Source of the DNA: Anabas testudineus
Taxonomy: Eukaryota; Chordata; Actinopteri; Anabantiformes; Anabantidae
Reading direction: 5' to 3'
DNA length: 64,000 nucleotides
NCBI RefSeq assembly: GCF_900324465.2
Contig: NC_046622.1
Location: 20,190,297-20,254,296, forward strand
In this document: positions 37,128 to 53,115 of the stretch, piece after piece
How the letters are laid out: each line of letters opens with the position of its first letter
Position numbering within the stretch: position 1 is the first letter of the stretch
The notes under the pieces: generated by a model
What the model saw: the letters and a program-made list of their open reading frames with translations, nothing else
Databases searched by the model: none
Told to the model about the DNA's origin: nothing
Program-made: the position numbers and the translations under genes

Positions 37128-38410
37128 ACAAAACATTTATTGTTCAGTTAAAGAAATATGCAGCTCTCAGTTCTTAGATGCTGCATTATAGAAGCACTCT
37201 ATTAGTCGATTAGCATCATTTGATATTATGATAATTATTATGAACTCTAATGTTACAGTAGTTTGGGTTTGGTCTCTTGTGGTGAAAAAAAAAATTATTT
37301 TGACTAAATGCTTAATTTACCAGTAAGTTTACCAGTAACTGATAACAATGATAACTTATATCTTGAATATTTTTAATTAATTTATTGTATCTATTATAGG
37401 CATATTCTTTTTACTTGTATATCACTGTTTTGTTTTTTTTACAGTTTTTTAAAGTTATAACAGTCAATTACGTTACCGGAAAAAGAATAAGCTGTGCGAT
37501 AGTAATATGAAGTGGGCACAGTTTGATGTATTTATCAAAGGCGGCAGAAGTACACAAAGTACTGAAGAAGTACAAGTACATCTTTATTAGCTTTAAATAC
37601 TGTACAGATGTACATTACTATATAATGTGAAGGTTAATATACAGATTTAATGACCAACGTCAAAGACCTTATTTTGGAGAACTTTATTTGAAACATCATC
37701 CGACACTGAATTGATTTCCAGAAGATTATGTCCTTTTTAATTTAACTTTTAATTATTGTACTGTAACTTGACATATACATACCTTTAAATTTAAACAATA
37801 TGGCAAAGAAATTCTAGTGATTTATAAATAACTGGAATTATTGTATTGTGGTTGCATGCCTACAGTAGTTTACAGACTGTCTATTTAAACATGAGTTTGT
37901 TCTTTCATGTCAGATGTGTTTAAATTCACTTAAGGCTTTTTCTGAAATGTAGCGTGGACATCAATTTGAAGTACATAAGGCTAAAGTGATCTTCACCTTT
38001 GACCAGGAAAATCAAATATATCTCGATTTTAAGTTGACATTTTGCCAAATTTGAATAAATGCTATTAAGTTCTTAAGATATTGCATTTAAATAAATTAGA
38101 TGGACAGATGGACAACCTGAAAAAATAATGTTACTGGCACAGAGGCATAAAAAAACAGGGGCCAAAGATTTATGTAAGCTGGCAACTTGGTGTATGACAA
38201 AAATAACATAGTTGTCAAGTGTCAGGAAGGAATCCCTGCATGCCATTTAGAGGACAGTACTGATTTCAAAAGCTGGACACATGACACAGCATACACAGTC
38301 TGGACGCTTGTCAATGAACAACAGAACAAAAAAGAAACAGAATACACAGCAAGGATTACTATAAGAAGCCCAATGGCGCTGTTGTATTTTAGCATATATA
38401 AATACATAAA
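37128..38410. other. R4 3' flank and intergenic, no gene recognised
   Basis: AT-rich sequence with no clear transposon. An open frame near 38,187-38,410 has no recognisable motif and overlaps the repeat that follows, so I do not call it a gene. Confidence 0.5.
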
Positions 38411-39960
38411 TACATACACATTCCCCTCCAAAGGTATTGGAACAGTGAGGCAAATTATTTATTTTTGCTGTAGACTGAAACATTCTGGTTTAACATCAAA
38501 AGATCAATATAAAGATAAAGGTCAAGATTTCAGCTTTTATTTCCAGGTGTTTACGTCTGGGTCCGATTCACCCATTAGAAGATAGCATCTTTTGTTTGAA
38601 CCCACCCATTTTTCATGTAAGAAACAGATATACTTAAAATTAAAGTCAGTAAGACTTCATATTTACTTGCAAATCATTGGCTTGCAATAGCTGCTTCAAT
38701 CTTGTGACCCATTGACATCAACAAAGTTTAGTTTTTTTGTGTTTAGCAAATGTTTCTGTAGACTTCTAAGTTCATGTTAGATCATCAGTGAAGCTTAATG
38801 TCTGTCCCAGAATAAGCCATGCAGCCCAAGCTATGACGTCACCTCCTAGCCTTTTCATCACTTTGGCAAAGGGTAATCTTTATTTCATCAGTCCATAAAC
38901 TTTGTCCCAAAGATTTTGGGGCTCATTTCTGTACTTGCTAATAAGTGGTCTGCATATTCTAGTGTGATTTGTAATTTTATTCATGAAGTCTTCTGCAAAT
39001 TGTAGATTGTGATACCTTCACTTCTGCCCTCTGGAGGTTGTTGCTTTCTTTACAACTTTCACATTTCTGTCATTAACTGCTGTTGTCTTTCTTAGTTTTC
39101 CCATTTAACATCTGTTCAGTACATCATACTTACTTTCTGATGGTTACACCTCATACCCCATTAAAGCCATTTGTATGATATGTGATACGTGAGTTTCTGA
39201 GACCTCTATCTTATCAACATGACCAATACATTCCCTAAAAACCTGTTGTATATACCCAGATTAATGTATTCTTAGTGGTTTATAATTGCCCTGGAGGCAG
39301 TGGAAGGTCTTTTTTTACATTTTCAAAATGACATTTATCGTGCAATCATCCACACCCTTTTGGGCAGGAAGAGCTACGCTAATTTTTAAGAAGTTACAGT
39401 AAGAATAACGTTCATATTGATAATCATTTTTTTAAATAGTTTCTATTAAACAATTAAACAATGCATCATTCCTTAATTATATATTCAAAAATATGAGAAA
39501 ATCTGCCTAAACTGTTCTATATTTTCAAAATGAGCAAAACGTTGCCATCACACAAAACGTATCAAAAATGATACAAAAGACATATCATAAACAACATTAT
39601 ATGGCAAACTAATAAACATCTCAGTTACAAAAAAAATTGAATTTTTTGGCTATTTTTTGATGTGTTGGACTTTATAGGAAATGCAGTCCGAACAGGCACT
39701 CAAATCCCAAACCCAAATCTGAAACTACATGTACACTTTCAGTGCAATTTATTGTTTGAATAATCAATGTAATAGGATACATCTGGGAAAACTCACCTAT
39801 CAGTCACATGTTCCAATACTTTTGCTCACATGTAAAATTGGTGGGTTAAAAAAGGCGCTATCTTCTAAGTTGTGTGTCAGGTCCAGATGTAAACACCTGG
39901 AAATGTTGATCATTTGTCTAATATTCATCTTTTGATGTTGAACCCAGCAAAAAAAGGAAC
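38410..39960 (-). mobile_element. Tc1-like element with long terminal inverted repeats, decayed
   Basis: The left end (CCCCTCCAAAGGTATTGGAA at about 38,424, then TTCCAGGTGTTTACGTCTGG and AGAAGATAGCATC at about 38,543-38,590) returns inverted at the right end (GCGCTATCTTCTAAGTTG, then CAGATGTAAACACCTGGAAA at about 39,855-39,905). The interior of about 1.2 kb gives weak minus-strand similarity to Tc1 transposase with many stops. It shares end sequence with the fragment at 2,555. Clade assignment is tentative. Confidence 0.55.
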
Positions 39961-39966
39961 TGTGTA

Positions 39967-40105
39967 AGAGCATGTTAACTAAAATACTGTATGTTCATAG
40001 GTTCACGGCATAGAAAAATGACTTTTCCCTACTGAGCCTATCTTATTTGTCCAATACTGCTTTGCCCTGTGGGGAATAAATCAACCTTTATTGAAGAGAG
40101 CACAT
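39967..40105 (+). promoter_or_regulatory. R5 promoter-proximal block
   Basis: The box GAGCATGTTAACTAAAATAC at 39,969 lies about 192 nt before the ATG. TATTGAA at about 40,089 lies 72 nt before it, after CCCTGTGGGGAATAAATCAA. The farther upstream AATTTCCTTGG block is not found here, because the Tc1-like element ends just before this promoter. Confidence 0.45.
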
Positions 40106-40160
40106 CTGTCTGCATCTAACACAGCTTTAATAAGAACGGCGTTATTCTCCCTTTTAGAAA

Positions 40161-43478
<3,318 letters not shown>

Positions 43479-44339
43479 ACCAGAAAATAGATTTTTAAAA
43501 TTGTGATGCTTCTCCCACTTCTCCCTCATTCTCTTTACTGTATTAGCTACAGCATGTAAGAAAGAAAGTAGTACGATTAGAAGAAAGTACGATTATGTAG
43601 CCATAGAGTAAGGTAGGTACAATCTACACATATTACGTAATATTTCTCATATATTATAATTTTACCTTAAAAATGCACACCATGTTCTCAACTGGGTACA
43701 ACTATTGAAATCTATTATACCTTAATGCTTGATTTACCAATATTTTATAATAAAGATAATTTATTGACTTATTATAATAAAGTTTAACTAAACAAGTAAA
43801 CGATGCATATCTTGTATTATTTCATATAATTTTTTTTGGTTTTCATTGTCAGAAGTCAGTTTGTGTAAGTTAACATTAGTTTATGAAAGTGTTTAATGCA
43901 GATATACACGCATAAACTCAAAGGAGTCAAATTATACAGCTTTTCAGGCTAAAGAATATTAAAATCAGATGTCCCAAGAATGGGTCTGCTGTGAAAAACT
44001 ATGTAGATGGCATCCACTGGCCTGCCTGAAAATGTGTGCCTTAAGACCTCTGACAGAAAGAACAGTTTCAGGGTGTGTCTCTTAGAATGAAAATGACAAT
44101 AATGATCTAATCTGAATAATGATGAGTTCGGGTTACAACGTCCCTCTTGTCGCTCTGGTAATGAAGGTCTCTGCAATACAATGGATTCAGTTTGACTGAG
44201 CGACTAGATTTTATATTAAAATACATGTGCAGGTGCTGAAGACTCATTGAGAGATTCAGAAATTGCATTATTGCAGTGATAGCCTTCAAAGGCTGTGCAA
44301 CTGAATACTAAGGGTATAATGATTAGGAGAGGATCGGAC
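43479..44339. other. R5 3' flank and intergenic, no gene recognised
   Basis: AT-rich up to about 43,960, with a possible poly(A) signal at 43,749. From there to 44,339 the composition rises but no coding motif is seen; it may be a worn part of the Penelope-like element that follows. Confidence 0.45.
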
Positions 44340-45040
44340 CAAACTGCAAAATGTGAAAAAGGAGAAAGTGGACTTCCAACAAACTCTGTGTGTGTCCCAC
44401 AGAAGCCCATTAAAGAAAGAAAGGCATCTCAAGACAGCTCTCAAGACCTGTGGATACCCCAAGTGGGCCTTTAACAAGGCAGTATCCTGCTCCAGTAAAA
44501 GAACAATGGAACAGCAAGAGTTCCAGCTCCAACACAAAAACCTGGTAATTCCTTACATGGTTGGGGTTTCAGAGAAGCTGAAAAGCATTTTTAGAAAACA
44601 CAGCATACCTGAGACTCATCTACACCTAATACCGGACTCCAAAACACAAGATGAGCAATATAGTGTATGCAGTCCAGTGCAGTGAAGAATGCTCTGAGCT
44701 GTACCTTGGAAATACCAAACAGCCGCTACACAGGAGGATGGCACAGCACAGGAGGAGCAACTCCTCAGGACCTAATTCAGCTGTGTACCTTCATCTTAAG
44801 GACAAAGGACACTTGTTCAAGGTCAGTGACATTCATATATCAAACTGAGAACAAGTGGTTTGAGAGAGGAGTGAGGGAAGCCTTGCATGTGCAAATCAAC
44901 ACACTCACCCAAAAGAGCTCGAGCCTTAGACAAAACCTGTCTATTATTTGTCATGTTGCCCTTTCATCCATCCCTAGAATGATCAGGACCAATTCACACA
45001 TCCACCAGGTGGTCCTCACCAATCACCTACTTTAGGGGGG
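44340..45040 (+). mobile_element. Penelope-like retroelement relic with GIY-YIG region
   Basis: The C-terminal part of a Penelope-type polyprotein is recognisable. The RT-to-endonuclease linker is at about 44,540-44,600 (VIPYMVGVSEKLKSIFRKH). The GIY-YIG-type endonuclease region is at about 44,650-44,850 (NIVYAVQCSEEC, LYLGNTKQPLHRRMAQHRR, AVYLHLKDKGH), followed by WFERGVREALHV. The usual IGET is LGNT here. Only about 700 bp is present, without an RT core, and it is broken; it is an old 5'-truncated copy. Confidence 0.8.
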
Positions 45041-46889
45041 AAGGAAGAGTTGGCAGTTGACATCTTTTAACACCATCCGCTTCCATTGTTTCACAGAATT
45101 AGCCTTTTCATGACAGGGGTGGAGTGAAACCAATCCAGAGAATACATTTGAGGTCTCTAACCAACTAGAAGTTACTTTCATGGGTCATTAAAAATGTTCA
45201 CCTAACAAAAACACGTCCAGTTACCATGACTCAGCTTCCAGATATTTTGTCAGTAGTAACACCAATGAAGCTGATATTATCAGTGGGTCAGAACAATCAT
45301 TCTAACTTCACTGTCACTTCACAAACTCACCACCCACTGCCACTGCAGCTTGCTTGTGTGTAACTAATTTGATGCTGTAAAAACAACTTGACATCTGTCC
45401 TTTAAGCATTAACTTCAGTATTATTAGTAACACAAGGTTTCTGTGCTGTCCCAGGAGTAACGTCAGGGCCTGTCTGTTTCTCCTATAGTGTGATCTGGGG
45501 ATTGCAGCAAATCTGTGGTAACAGCAGAAACAGCTGGTCTGTGCCACGTTCGAATGATGTTACATAAACATGCTACTTTAACACCGTCCAACCTACTAAT
45601 CCTATAAATGTAGCTTTAAATGTTTCACACACATCTAAAAATCTGACTCTCAGACTCTGAGAAGCTGACGTTAGCCTTTACCATAGTTGTTTACCATTAC
45701 TGTGTAGCTAATGTGACTACATTCAACAAGCTAACCCAATTAACAAACAAGACAAAACACTCGGTAATACTTAGGGCTTCAAACTTTGAATGAGATTCAG
45801 GGTTAGGTTGTTTAGTGACGTTTTCAGAGAAACTCGTAATAAAGGCTTGCATTGCAATGCTGCTGATGATAACATTTACTCTCACACTGAAGTTAATTCA
45901 GTTTTGTATCCATATTTTCTAGAATTTAAATGCAATCTATCATAGAGTAACCTGTTAGTATTATCTTAGTATTACATAGAAACAATGCTAATTTGCATGC
46001 AAATAAAGGTCTGTGGAAACAGACATTTTTCCAAACTAAACTGTGTTGCCAATGTCCCCCCTTAGATTCCATAGGGTGAAAGAGTGTTCCCCAGTAAGTC
46101 AAAAACATCAACGTGTACCACCTGAAAGTTTGTAATGACCAGTCATCTAAAAACTGCAAAAAGAAAAAGCTGCAGGCCATACTAAATGCTTCTTATTGGT
46201 TTACATACTAGTGAGCCACCATGAACACAGCTTTTTACTCCCAGCAATAGACTCTATAAAATGTAATAATCTCTAGTAACAAATCAGGCAGGGAACCATA
46301 TTTAATAACTTCATATCAATTATAAGATAGAAATAATTCTGGGCATAATAAAAATAAAGTTTCAAAATGGTTCTAGATAGCTATTAAGGCTATTGATGAG
46401 TTATTCCAAGTGTTTAAGGGTTCATTGTTGCATGAGTGACTTGGACTGGATCGGACATACCTCAAGAAAAAACACATTTGTGGAAAATAAGGAATTTTGC
46501 ACATTTTTATGAAAGTCACAAAAGTAAAAAAAAGTCTTGGACTATGAATTCTGCCAGAGACAATTCATCTCAATGATTTGCCCTGACCTTCTCCAAAGTG
46601 CATATGTTTTCTTTACAAGTACTTGATATTGAATTTTATATTTAGTAATGTTTCTAAAGCTGTGTTCAGTTTTCTGAAAAGGTTAAAAAGACTTATGCGT
46701 CACAATCACCATCTTTCAAAACTTGGCCTGAATGTGTGCAGCATTTGGTGAGATTTATCTATAATAGTTATTAAGATATACTTGTTTTTAAATTTAATGT
46801 TATTTATTATAATTTGCTCAGTACTTTCCAAGTGTGCAATGTGTCAGTAGGTTGAATTAATTTTAATTTCCTTAGAGATTTTGTTTATG
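45041..46889. other. Intergenic before R6; far part duplicated before R7
   Basis: No gene was recognised in 45,041-45,890. From about 45,895 (AGTTAATTCAGTTTTGTATC, GAAACAATGCTAATTTGCAT, CACCATGAACACAGCTTT) it aligns with about 57,962-58,250 upstream of R7, so R6 and R7 share an extended upstream region. Confidence 0.55.
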
Positions 46890-47022
46890 CGTGAGCATGT
46901 TGAGCAGAATGCTGCATGTGTATTAATGGCTTATAACAATGACCATTCCCTGAGTCTTACAAGCATAGCACTTCTCTGCCCTCTGGGAAATGCATCAACC
47001 TTTTATGAAGAGAGCCTACATT
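46890..47022 (+). promoter_or_regulatory. R6 promoter-proximal block
   Basis: The box GAGCATGTTGAGCAGAATGC at 46,892 lies 175 nt before the ATG. TATGAA at 47,004-47,009 lies 63 nt before the ATG, slightly closer than in the other copies. TTTTAATTTCCTTAGAGATT at 46,861 is shared with R1, R4 and R7. Confidence 0.5.
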
Positions 47023-47066
47023 AGATTGAGTTGGTATGAGATCTGTGTCTTCTTTTCTTCCAGAAA

Positions 47067-50000
47067 ATGCAGAGGAAACATCCAGAGAGCTACATTATTC
47101 TACTATGTTTATCTGTTCTATACCTGAAGACAGTTTGGAGCTGTGAACGGTTTGGCAGGTTTAACATTCCTAGTTGGTTCAAACAGGGAGACATAATGAT
47201 CGGAGCAATTTTCCCAGTTTCCCTCAAAGAGACAATCAGCATTTCTACATATGAGAGGGAGCCACCAGAAGTCAAATGTGAAGGGTAAGTGGTTTTCTGC
47301 ATTTCATACATGCTCCTTTACTGTTACCTTAAAACATGCCACTAAATGCACATGTACAGCAGCTCTGTAATTTTACAACCTATTTCAAACACTAAAACCC
47401 TTGGTAGATTTGACCTGAGATCTTTCCGTTGGACCCATGTGATGATATTTTCAATTGAAGAAATCAACAAAGATCCTGTTCTCCTGCCAAATGTATCTCT
47501 TGGCTACAGGATCCTTAGCTCTTGTGCATCTCCTACAAGTGCTTTACGTGCTGCACTAGCACTGGTTAGTGGGCTAGAAGAGATCAGCTCGACTTCCCCT
47601 TGTGCTCCAGCAATATCTGCCCTTATAGGGGAGTCAGGATCATCACAGTCTATACCTGTGGCAGGAACCTTTGGATCATTTCAACTGCCAATAGTAAGGA
47701 ACAAATTATATTTGATGGTAGTCTGTAAAATTCAGTGTGTTGTATTGCTTGTTTTGCATTCTTGAGATTTTTTATTTTGGTGTTCTTTTTATCTTTCAGG
47801 TAAGTTACTTTTCATCATGTGCCTGTCTGACTGACAGAGTAAAATACCCAACCTTCTTTCGTACAGTCTCCAGTGACTATTTCCAGGCAAAAGCTTTGGC
47901 AGCACTGATCAATCATTTTGGCTGGCAGTGGATCGGGGTCATACAGTCAGACAATGACTATGGCCGAAGTGGTATAATGACATTTACTGAAGAAGTTAAA
48001 AAGTTTGGTGTTTGTATTGCATTTGTTGGGAAAATTCTACGTACGTACCCGATGGATAAAATCCTGAATGTTGTGAAAATCATCAAGCAGTCAACTGTCA
48101 AAGTCATTCTGGCTTTTACTACTGAGGGTGACTTTTACCCCTTGATGACAGAGATAGTGAAGCAGAACATAACAGGAATTCAGTGGCTTGCTGCTTATGG
48201 CTGGATAACAGCAGCTCGACCTTCCACACCAGAAATCTTCCAGGCTTTTGGTGGAACCCTAGGATTTGTGGGTCAGAAGGTGTCAATACCAGATCTAAAG
48301 CCATTTCTTACAAGCATTAGTCCTTATAAGGATCCAAGTGCAGCTTTTGTGAGAAATTTCTGGGAGACTGTGGTGGGCTGCAGACCTGTTTTACCTGGGG
48401 AGCACATTGATACTGAAACAACAATTAAAATATGCACAGGCAATGAGACATTAATGAATTCCGAGGATGTGTTCTTTAATGTAACAGAGCTTAGAGATGC
48501 CTATAATGTGTATAAAGCAGTTTATGCCATTGCACATGCCCTACATGAGCTACTATTCTGCCAACCAGCTGGGGAAAAGCCAGTGAGGCCTTGTTTAAAT
48601 ATATCAGAAATTCAGCCCAAACAGGTGAGAAATGCAATAATGCAAAGCAAGAAAATACACAATTCCCAACTAGCCTAAAACTAAACAAATGTGTCTTCAT
48701 AGAGGTTATTTTGTTAGTATAACCACTATTAGTATGAACACAGAATATCTAACATGAAGCATGTGCCTTTTTCAGGTCACTCACCAATTACAAAGGGTAA
48801 AGTTCAGAAATCAATTTGGAGAAAATATATTTTTTGATAAGAATGGCGACCCTCCAGCTTATTATGACCTTATTAACTGGCAGCTGGTAAATGGGCAGGT
48901 GCAACATGTTACACTGGGTCATTTTGCTTCTGTCACTAATAGTGCTTATGAGCTTAACATCCAAGAGAACGATATTGTGTGGAGGACAGGAAAAACGGTA
49001 ATAATGACAACTTGTTCTCATGTAATGAGCTAATCATTAGTAAAGCTTTGTTGTGGTTCAACCTCTATTATATTTTTAAGCTGAAAGATTCTTTATTGGT
49101 TTTATCTTTCAGGTTCCGATATCATTGTGCTCTAATGTTTGTCCAGTAGGGACCAGGAAAGCTCAGATTAAGGGAAAACCCACCTGTTGTTTTGACTGTA
49201 TCCAATGTGCTGATGGAACCATAGCCAATTCAACAGGTAGATCTAGATCAAAAATCAGTAATCCATATCAAACCAGTACAGTACAATCTTTTACATTATT
49301 TTGTGGTGTATAATCATGTATTTTTTTTCTTCTTTCACAAGCATCATTTTATTTTGTGCAAACTATCTTCCAGATTTGCAGTTTAATACTTTAAATACTT
49401 TCTGTTGATACTCATCAGGTGCAACAGAGTGCACACCTTGTCCACAGGAATATTGGTCCAATGACAGGAAAGACGGGTGTTTTCCTAAAACAATTGAGTT
49501 TCTGACATATCAGGAGCCAATGGGAATAGCTGTCACAGTTGTATCTCTGCTAGGTGCCTCCCTGTCACTGGCAACAATGATGATTTTCATCCACTACAGA
49601 GAAACTCCTGTGATTAAGGCCAGCAACTCTGAGCTGAGCTGTTTTCTGTTGTTTTCTCTGTTGCTGTGTTTTCTCTGTCCTCTCACTTTCATTGGCAGAC
49701 CCACAGTCTGGACATGCATGTTACGCCACACAGCTTTTGCTGTGACATTTGCACTTTGTATTTCCAGTGTTTTGGGAAAAACTATTGTTGTTGTCACAGC
49801 TTTTAAAGCCACATATCCTGGCAACAAAGCTGCAAGAAAGTTCGGTCTTGCTCAGCAAAGGATCATAGTTTGTTCTTGTACTGTAATGCAGATATTAATA
49901 TGTATTTTGTGGCTTAAGTTGAATCCTCCTTTCCCAGATATGGTTTTCAGATACAGTAATAAGAAGATAGTTTTAGAATGTAACCCAGGTTCTGAGGTAG

Positions 50001-50317
50001 CTTTTTATGCAGTGCTGGGGTACATAGGACTTCTTGCAGTAATATGTTTAGTTCTAGCATTTCTAGCAAGAAAGTTGCCTGATAATTTTAATGAAGCCAA
50101 GTTTATCACATTTAGTATGTTGATTTTCTGCTCTGTGTGGATCACCTTTATCCCAGCATACATCAGCTCTCCTGGAAAGTTCACTGTAGCTGTGGAAACA
50201 TTTGCAATTTTGTCTTCAGCATTTGGTTTATTAATTTGTATTTTTGCACCTAAATGCTACATTATAATGATCAAGCCAGAGAAAAATACAAAGAAACATG
50301 TCATGGGGAAAATTTGA
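47067..50317 (+). CDS. V2R/OlfC chemoreceptor R6, complete
   Basis: Predicted 857-aa class C odorant GPCR. Exons: 47067-47284, 47408-47693, 47800-48624, 48776-48997, 49113-49236, 49419-50317, all GT-AG and in frame. The signal peptide is [18 protein letters not shown]. The pocket set is Ser, Ser, Asp, Tyr and Tyr (AAYGW), as in R5. Exon 3 is a patchwork: its first part is R5-like, then [14 protein letters not shown] and [16 protein letters not shown] match R4, while [20 protein letters not shown] between them matches R5 and R2. There is one unusual change, NSEDVFF for NSQDVFF. Exon 6 has seven helices and ends HVMGKI. Possible poly(A) signals are at 50,481 and near 50,570. Confidence 0.93.
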
Positions 50318-52020
50318 ATGATAAATATAATTTCTTAGTTTTAAATTGTTTTGTTATTAGCTGTAGAAGTAGTATTGTGTAAGAAAAGTAAGATTATGCA
50401 TCACTTAAATAATGATAAATAATAATAATAAGTCAGCAAAACATGTACTTTTTATACACACCATGTTCTCTGCTTTGGGGAATAAAGGAAAATACTTAAT
50501 TTACCAGTATTTGATTAATTATAATGTTATATATAATGTGTATATTGTATATTTATTGAATTATTTAAATAAAATCTTTAGAAACATCAATAAACAAAAC
50601 CAGTAAATTACATATCAATGTATGAAATTCTATTCTCAGTTGTGTTAAATAATTTAAAACATTTTTGGAAAAACAAAAAGGTGGAAGCAGTTTAATAAAT
50701 GTACATATAAAGATGGTAGAAGTACACAAACACAACAGACTGACTGTATGATATAATTTACCTTTCTTCCCCTCCATCACATCCTTGTAGACCTGTGTAA
50801 TTCCAAGTGAATTAGAGTAAAACAGGTACCTCTAGATAGCTTTCCAGTTCACCTTTTCTCTTGGAAGATACACACTTTTGCCAGTGAATGGTACTAAAAC
50901 TAAACAGACCATATCAAACCATGTGAAAGGTGATGCTGTTTCTAATTAAACAATTAGTAAAAGGCTTCAGAGAGTAAAATATGTCTTACAAAAGGACAAG
51001 AGACTGTGTAAATGTACTCAGAACTGTCAAAAAACTGGGTTTAAACAACAGCAACTTTATTTTCTATTAGATAAACATTTTAAAAACTGACACACAACAC
51101 AATTTGAAATTCCAAAACATATTTTCAGTGTTCAGCATTTTCAATGTTGTCCAGTATTCTATTGATGATGGATTTCAGTCCACAGGACATAGCCAACCAA
51201 GCAGGCAGGCAAGAGGAAGCACAGGTGGATTTTCAAAAAAAGGTTTTATCCAACAATGTGGAAGGAAAATTACACAACATATTTAAGAACTTTTAGGGCA
51301 CATAAAAGAGGTCAACAAAAAGAAACCACGCTTAACAAAGTAGACTAGACAAACGTAACTTCAACTGAATAAATCGACTAACAAAAACCAACTGACCTAC
51401 CTAAAGAAACACACAAGGGAACATATGTCATGGTTGATCAGACCATTTGACACACGGGGTAACTACAAACAAATAGTACTAACAAAACTTCAAACCAGCA
51501 AAACATCATGATCACTGTCTTTTCAGTTGTAAATAATTAAACAATTAATAACTCCCTCCACAAAGGACTAATATTGACATTGATTAACATAGTACACAAC
51601 ATGCCAACCTAAATTCCCCCTCACAGGTGGTAGGCTATGGTACAGTCTAATGAGCCTCTTCCTGTATAAAACAAGTCTGTATTCAGGGCCGCATCCTTTG
51701 CCCTGGCCTGAGAAGATGACCAGTAGCAGCAGCAACAGCAACTAGCCTTGGTAACTTCTGCACTGGTAAATCAATATAATATATATTAACACAGGCAAGA
51801 ATTGTTGAACATAAGTATGAGAGTACAGAAGATAACTAAATGTGCGCGCTACAAATAGAAACTAATGTATTGGTAAACAAACTAAAAGTATATTAAATAA
51901 ACTTTGACTGTTTTCTTTCTTCACCTTGTAAATGTATAAACTTAATCTTTCTAAATGTATAAACTGAATATGGTGGTTAAAGTATATAAATCTAAAACCA
52001 ATACCTGAGGATTACCGACA
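50318..52020. other. R6 3' flank and intergenic, no gene recognised
   Basis: AT-rich 3' flank up to about 50,800, then low-complexity sequence. The part near 51,550-52,020 adjoins the piggyBac relic and may include its worn 3' end, but I could not identify a TTAA-flanked terminal repeat. Confidence 0.45.
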
Positions 52021-53115
52021 GTCCACTTGTCAAGTGCGGCCATCACAATAACCAAGGGCCAACGGGCTGTCTTGTGCTGGCAGCTGTATGTTGCTGTGAC
52101 TTTGTCCAGATCCAACTCCTCCTTTGGTCGAGTTGTAGTCCAGGATCATTTGTGGCTTCTTGTCTTCTCTTGTTGTCAGAGATGCATCTGTGTGCATTGT
52201 GCTCATGACAAGAATGTTCTTGTTTTTCTTTGGGCAGTATGTTGCTTTCTCAGAGAAAAAAAATATTAAGGAATGCAGAGATCTTCCCTGCATCTCCAGA
52301 ATTTCACTGGGAAGTTCTGGCTTATTTCTTCTTATTGTTCCCAACATAGTCAGCTTTCTCTTCTGAAGTTCATTTGCAAGGCGGTAGGATGTAAAGAAGT
52401 TATCACAAGTGATGTTGTGACCTTGCAGCCCTTCACTCGTCTCCCGCACCACACGGATCCCCTGATTCTTCTCAGATGCTCCTCCAGGTAGCTTTACACT
52501 GTATATACATGTATACTTACATATTCCATGCATAGCTAGATTTTGCATCACAAGCTGCCCATATTTTGATGCCTTACTTGGACAGCTTTCTGGAAATATA
52601 CTGCCGCAAAAGACAACGGCCCCTGAATGGAACAAGGTGTTCATCTACAGTAACATGGGGGCCAGGGTTGTACAGTACATCAAAGGAAGGACTTCAACCC
52701 ATTTATTTCATACATCCCTGATTGCAGCCAGTTTGTCTCTTTCACGTCGACCAGCTCTGGTGTCACAGTTGTCAAATCGGATCACACGAGATATCATGTG
52801 AAACGTTTCCAAAGACATTGTTGCCACGAAAGATTGGCCTTCCATTCTCTTCATTCCACAGACTTGCAGTTGCTTCTCCCTTTGACCTGTAAACTCCAGC
52901 TAACACCAGAATTCCAAAATAAGCTTGCAAGTCAGTCTGATCCAGTGGCTTCCATTTCTCTTGAAATACACGCCTTCTCTCCAAGTTACTCATGTCAAGT
53001 ATAATCCTCTCTATTGGTGGGAATATGAAGAGCTGAAACGCGGATTGAATATCATCAACTCGTGTGACGGCAAATCTTGTAGGACCAGGAGTCCTTTTGA
53101 TGACATTTGATGACA
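52021..53115 (-). mobile_element. piggyBac-type transposase relic, main part
   Basis: Read right to left, the DDE_Tnp_1_7 domain runs from about 53,116 (YFGILVLAGVYRSKGE) through RVIRFDNCDTRAGRRERDKLAAIRDV at about 52,800-52,720 to GHNITCDNFFTSYRLANEL (second-domain Asp) at about 52,430, and CPKKNKNILVMSTMH, then MILDYNSTKGGV at about 52,145. Past that point the sequence continues in another frame (DLDKVTATYSCQHKTARWP), showing a shift near 52,125; more shifts or stops lie at about 52,645-52,770. The protein is normally about 580 aa; this copy is inactive. Confidence 0.85.

Noticed and set aside
38187-38585. A 132-codon open frame as a gene
   Set aside because: No recognisable motif, no homology to its neighbours, and its 3' half runs into the terminal repeat of a Tc1-like element.
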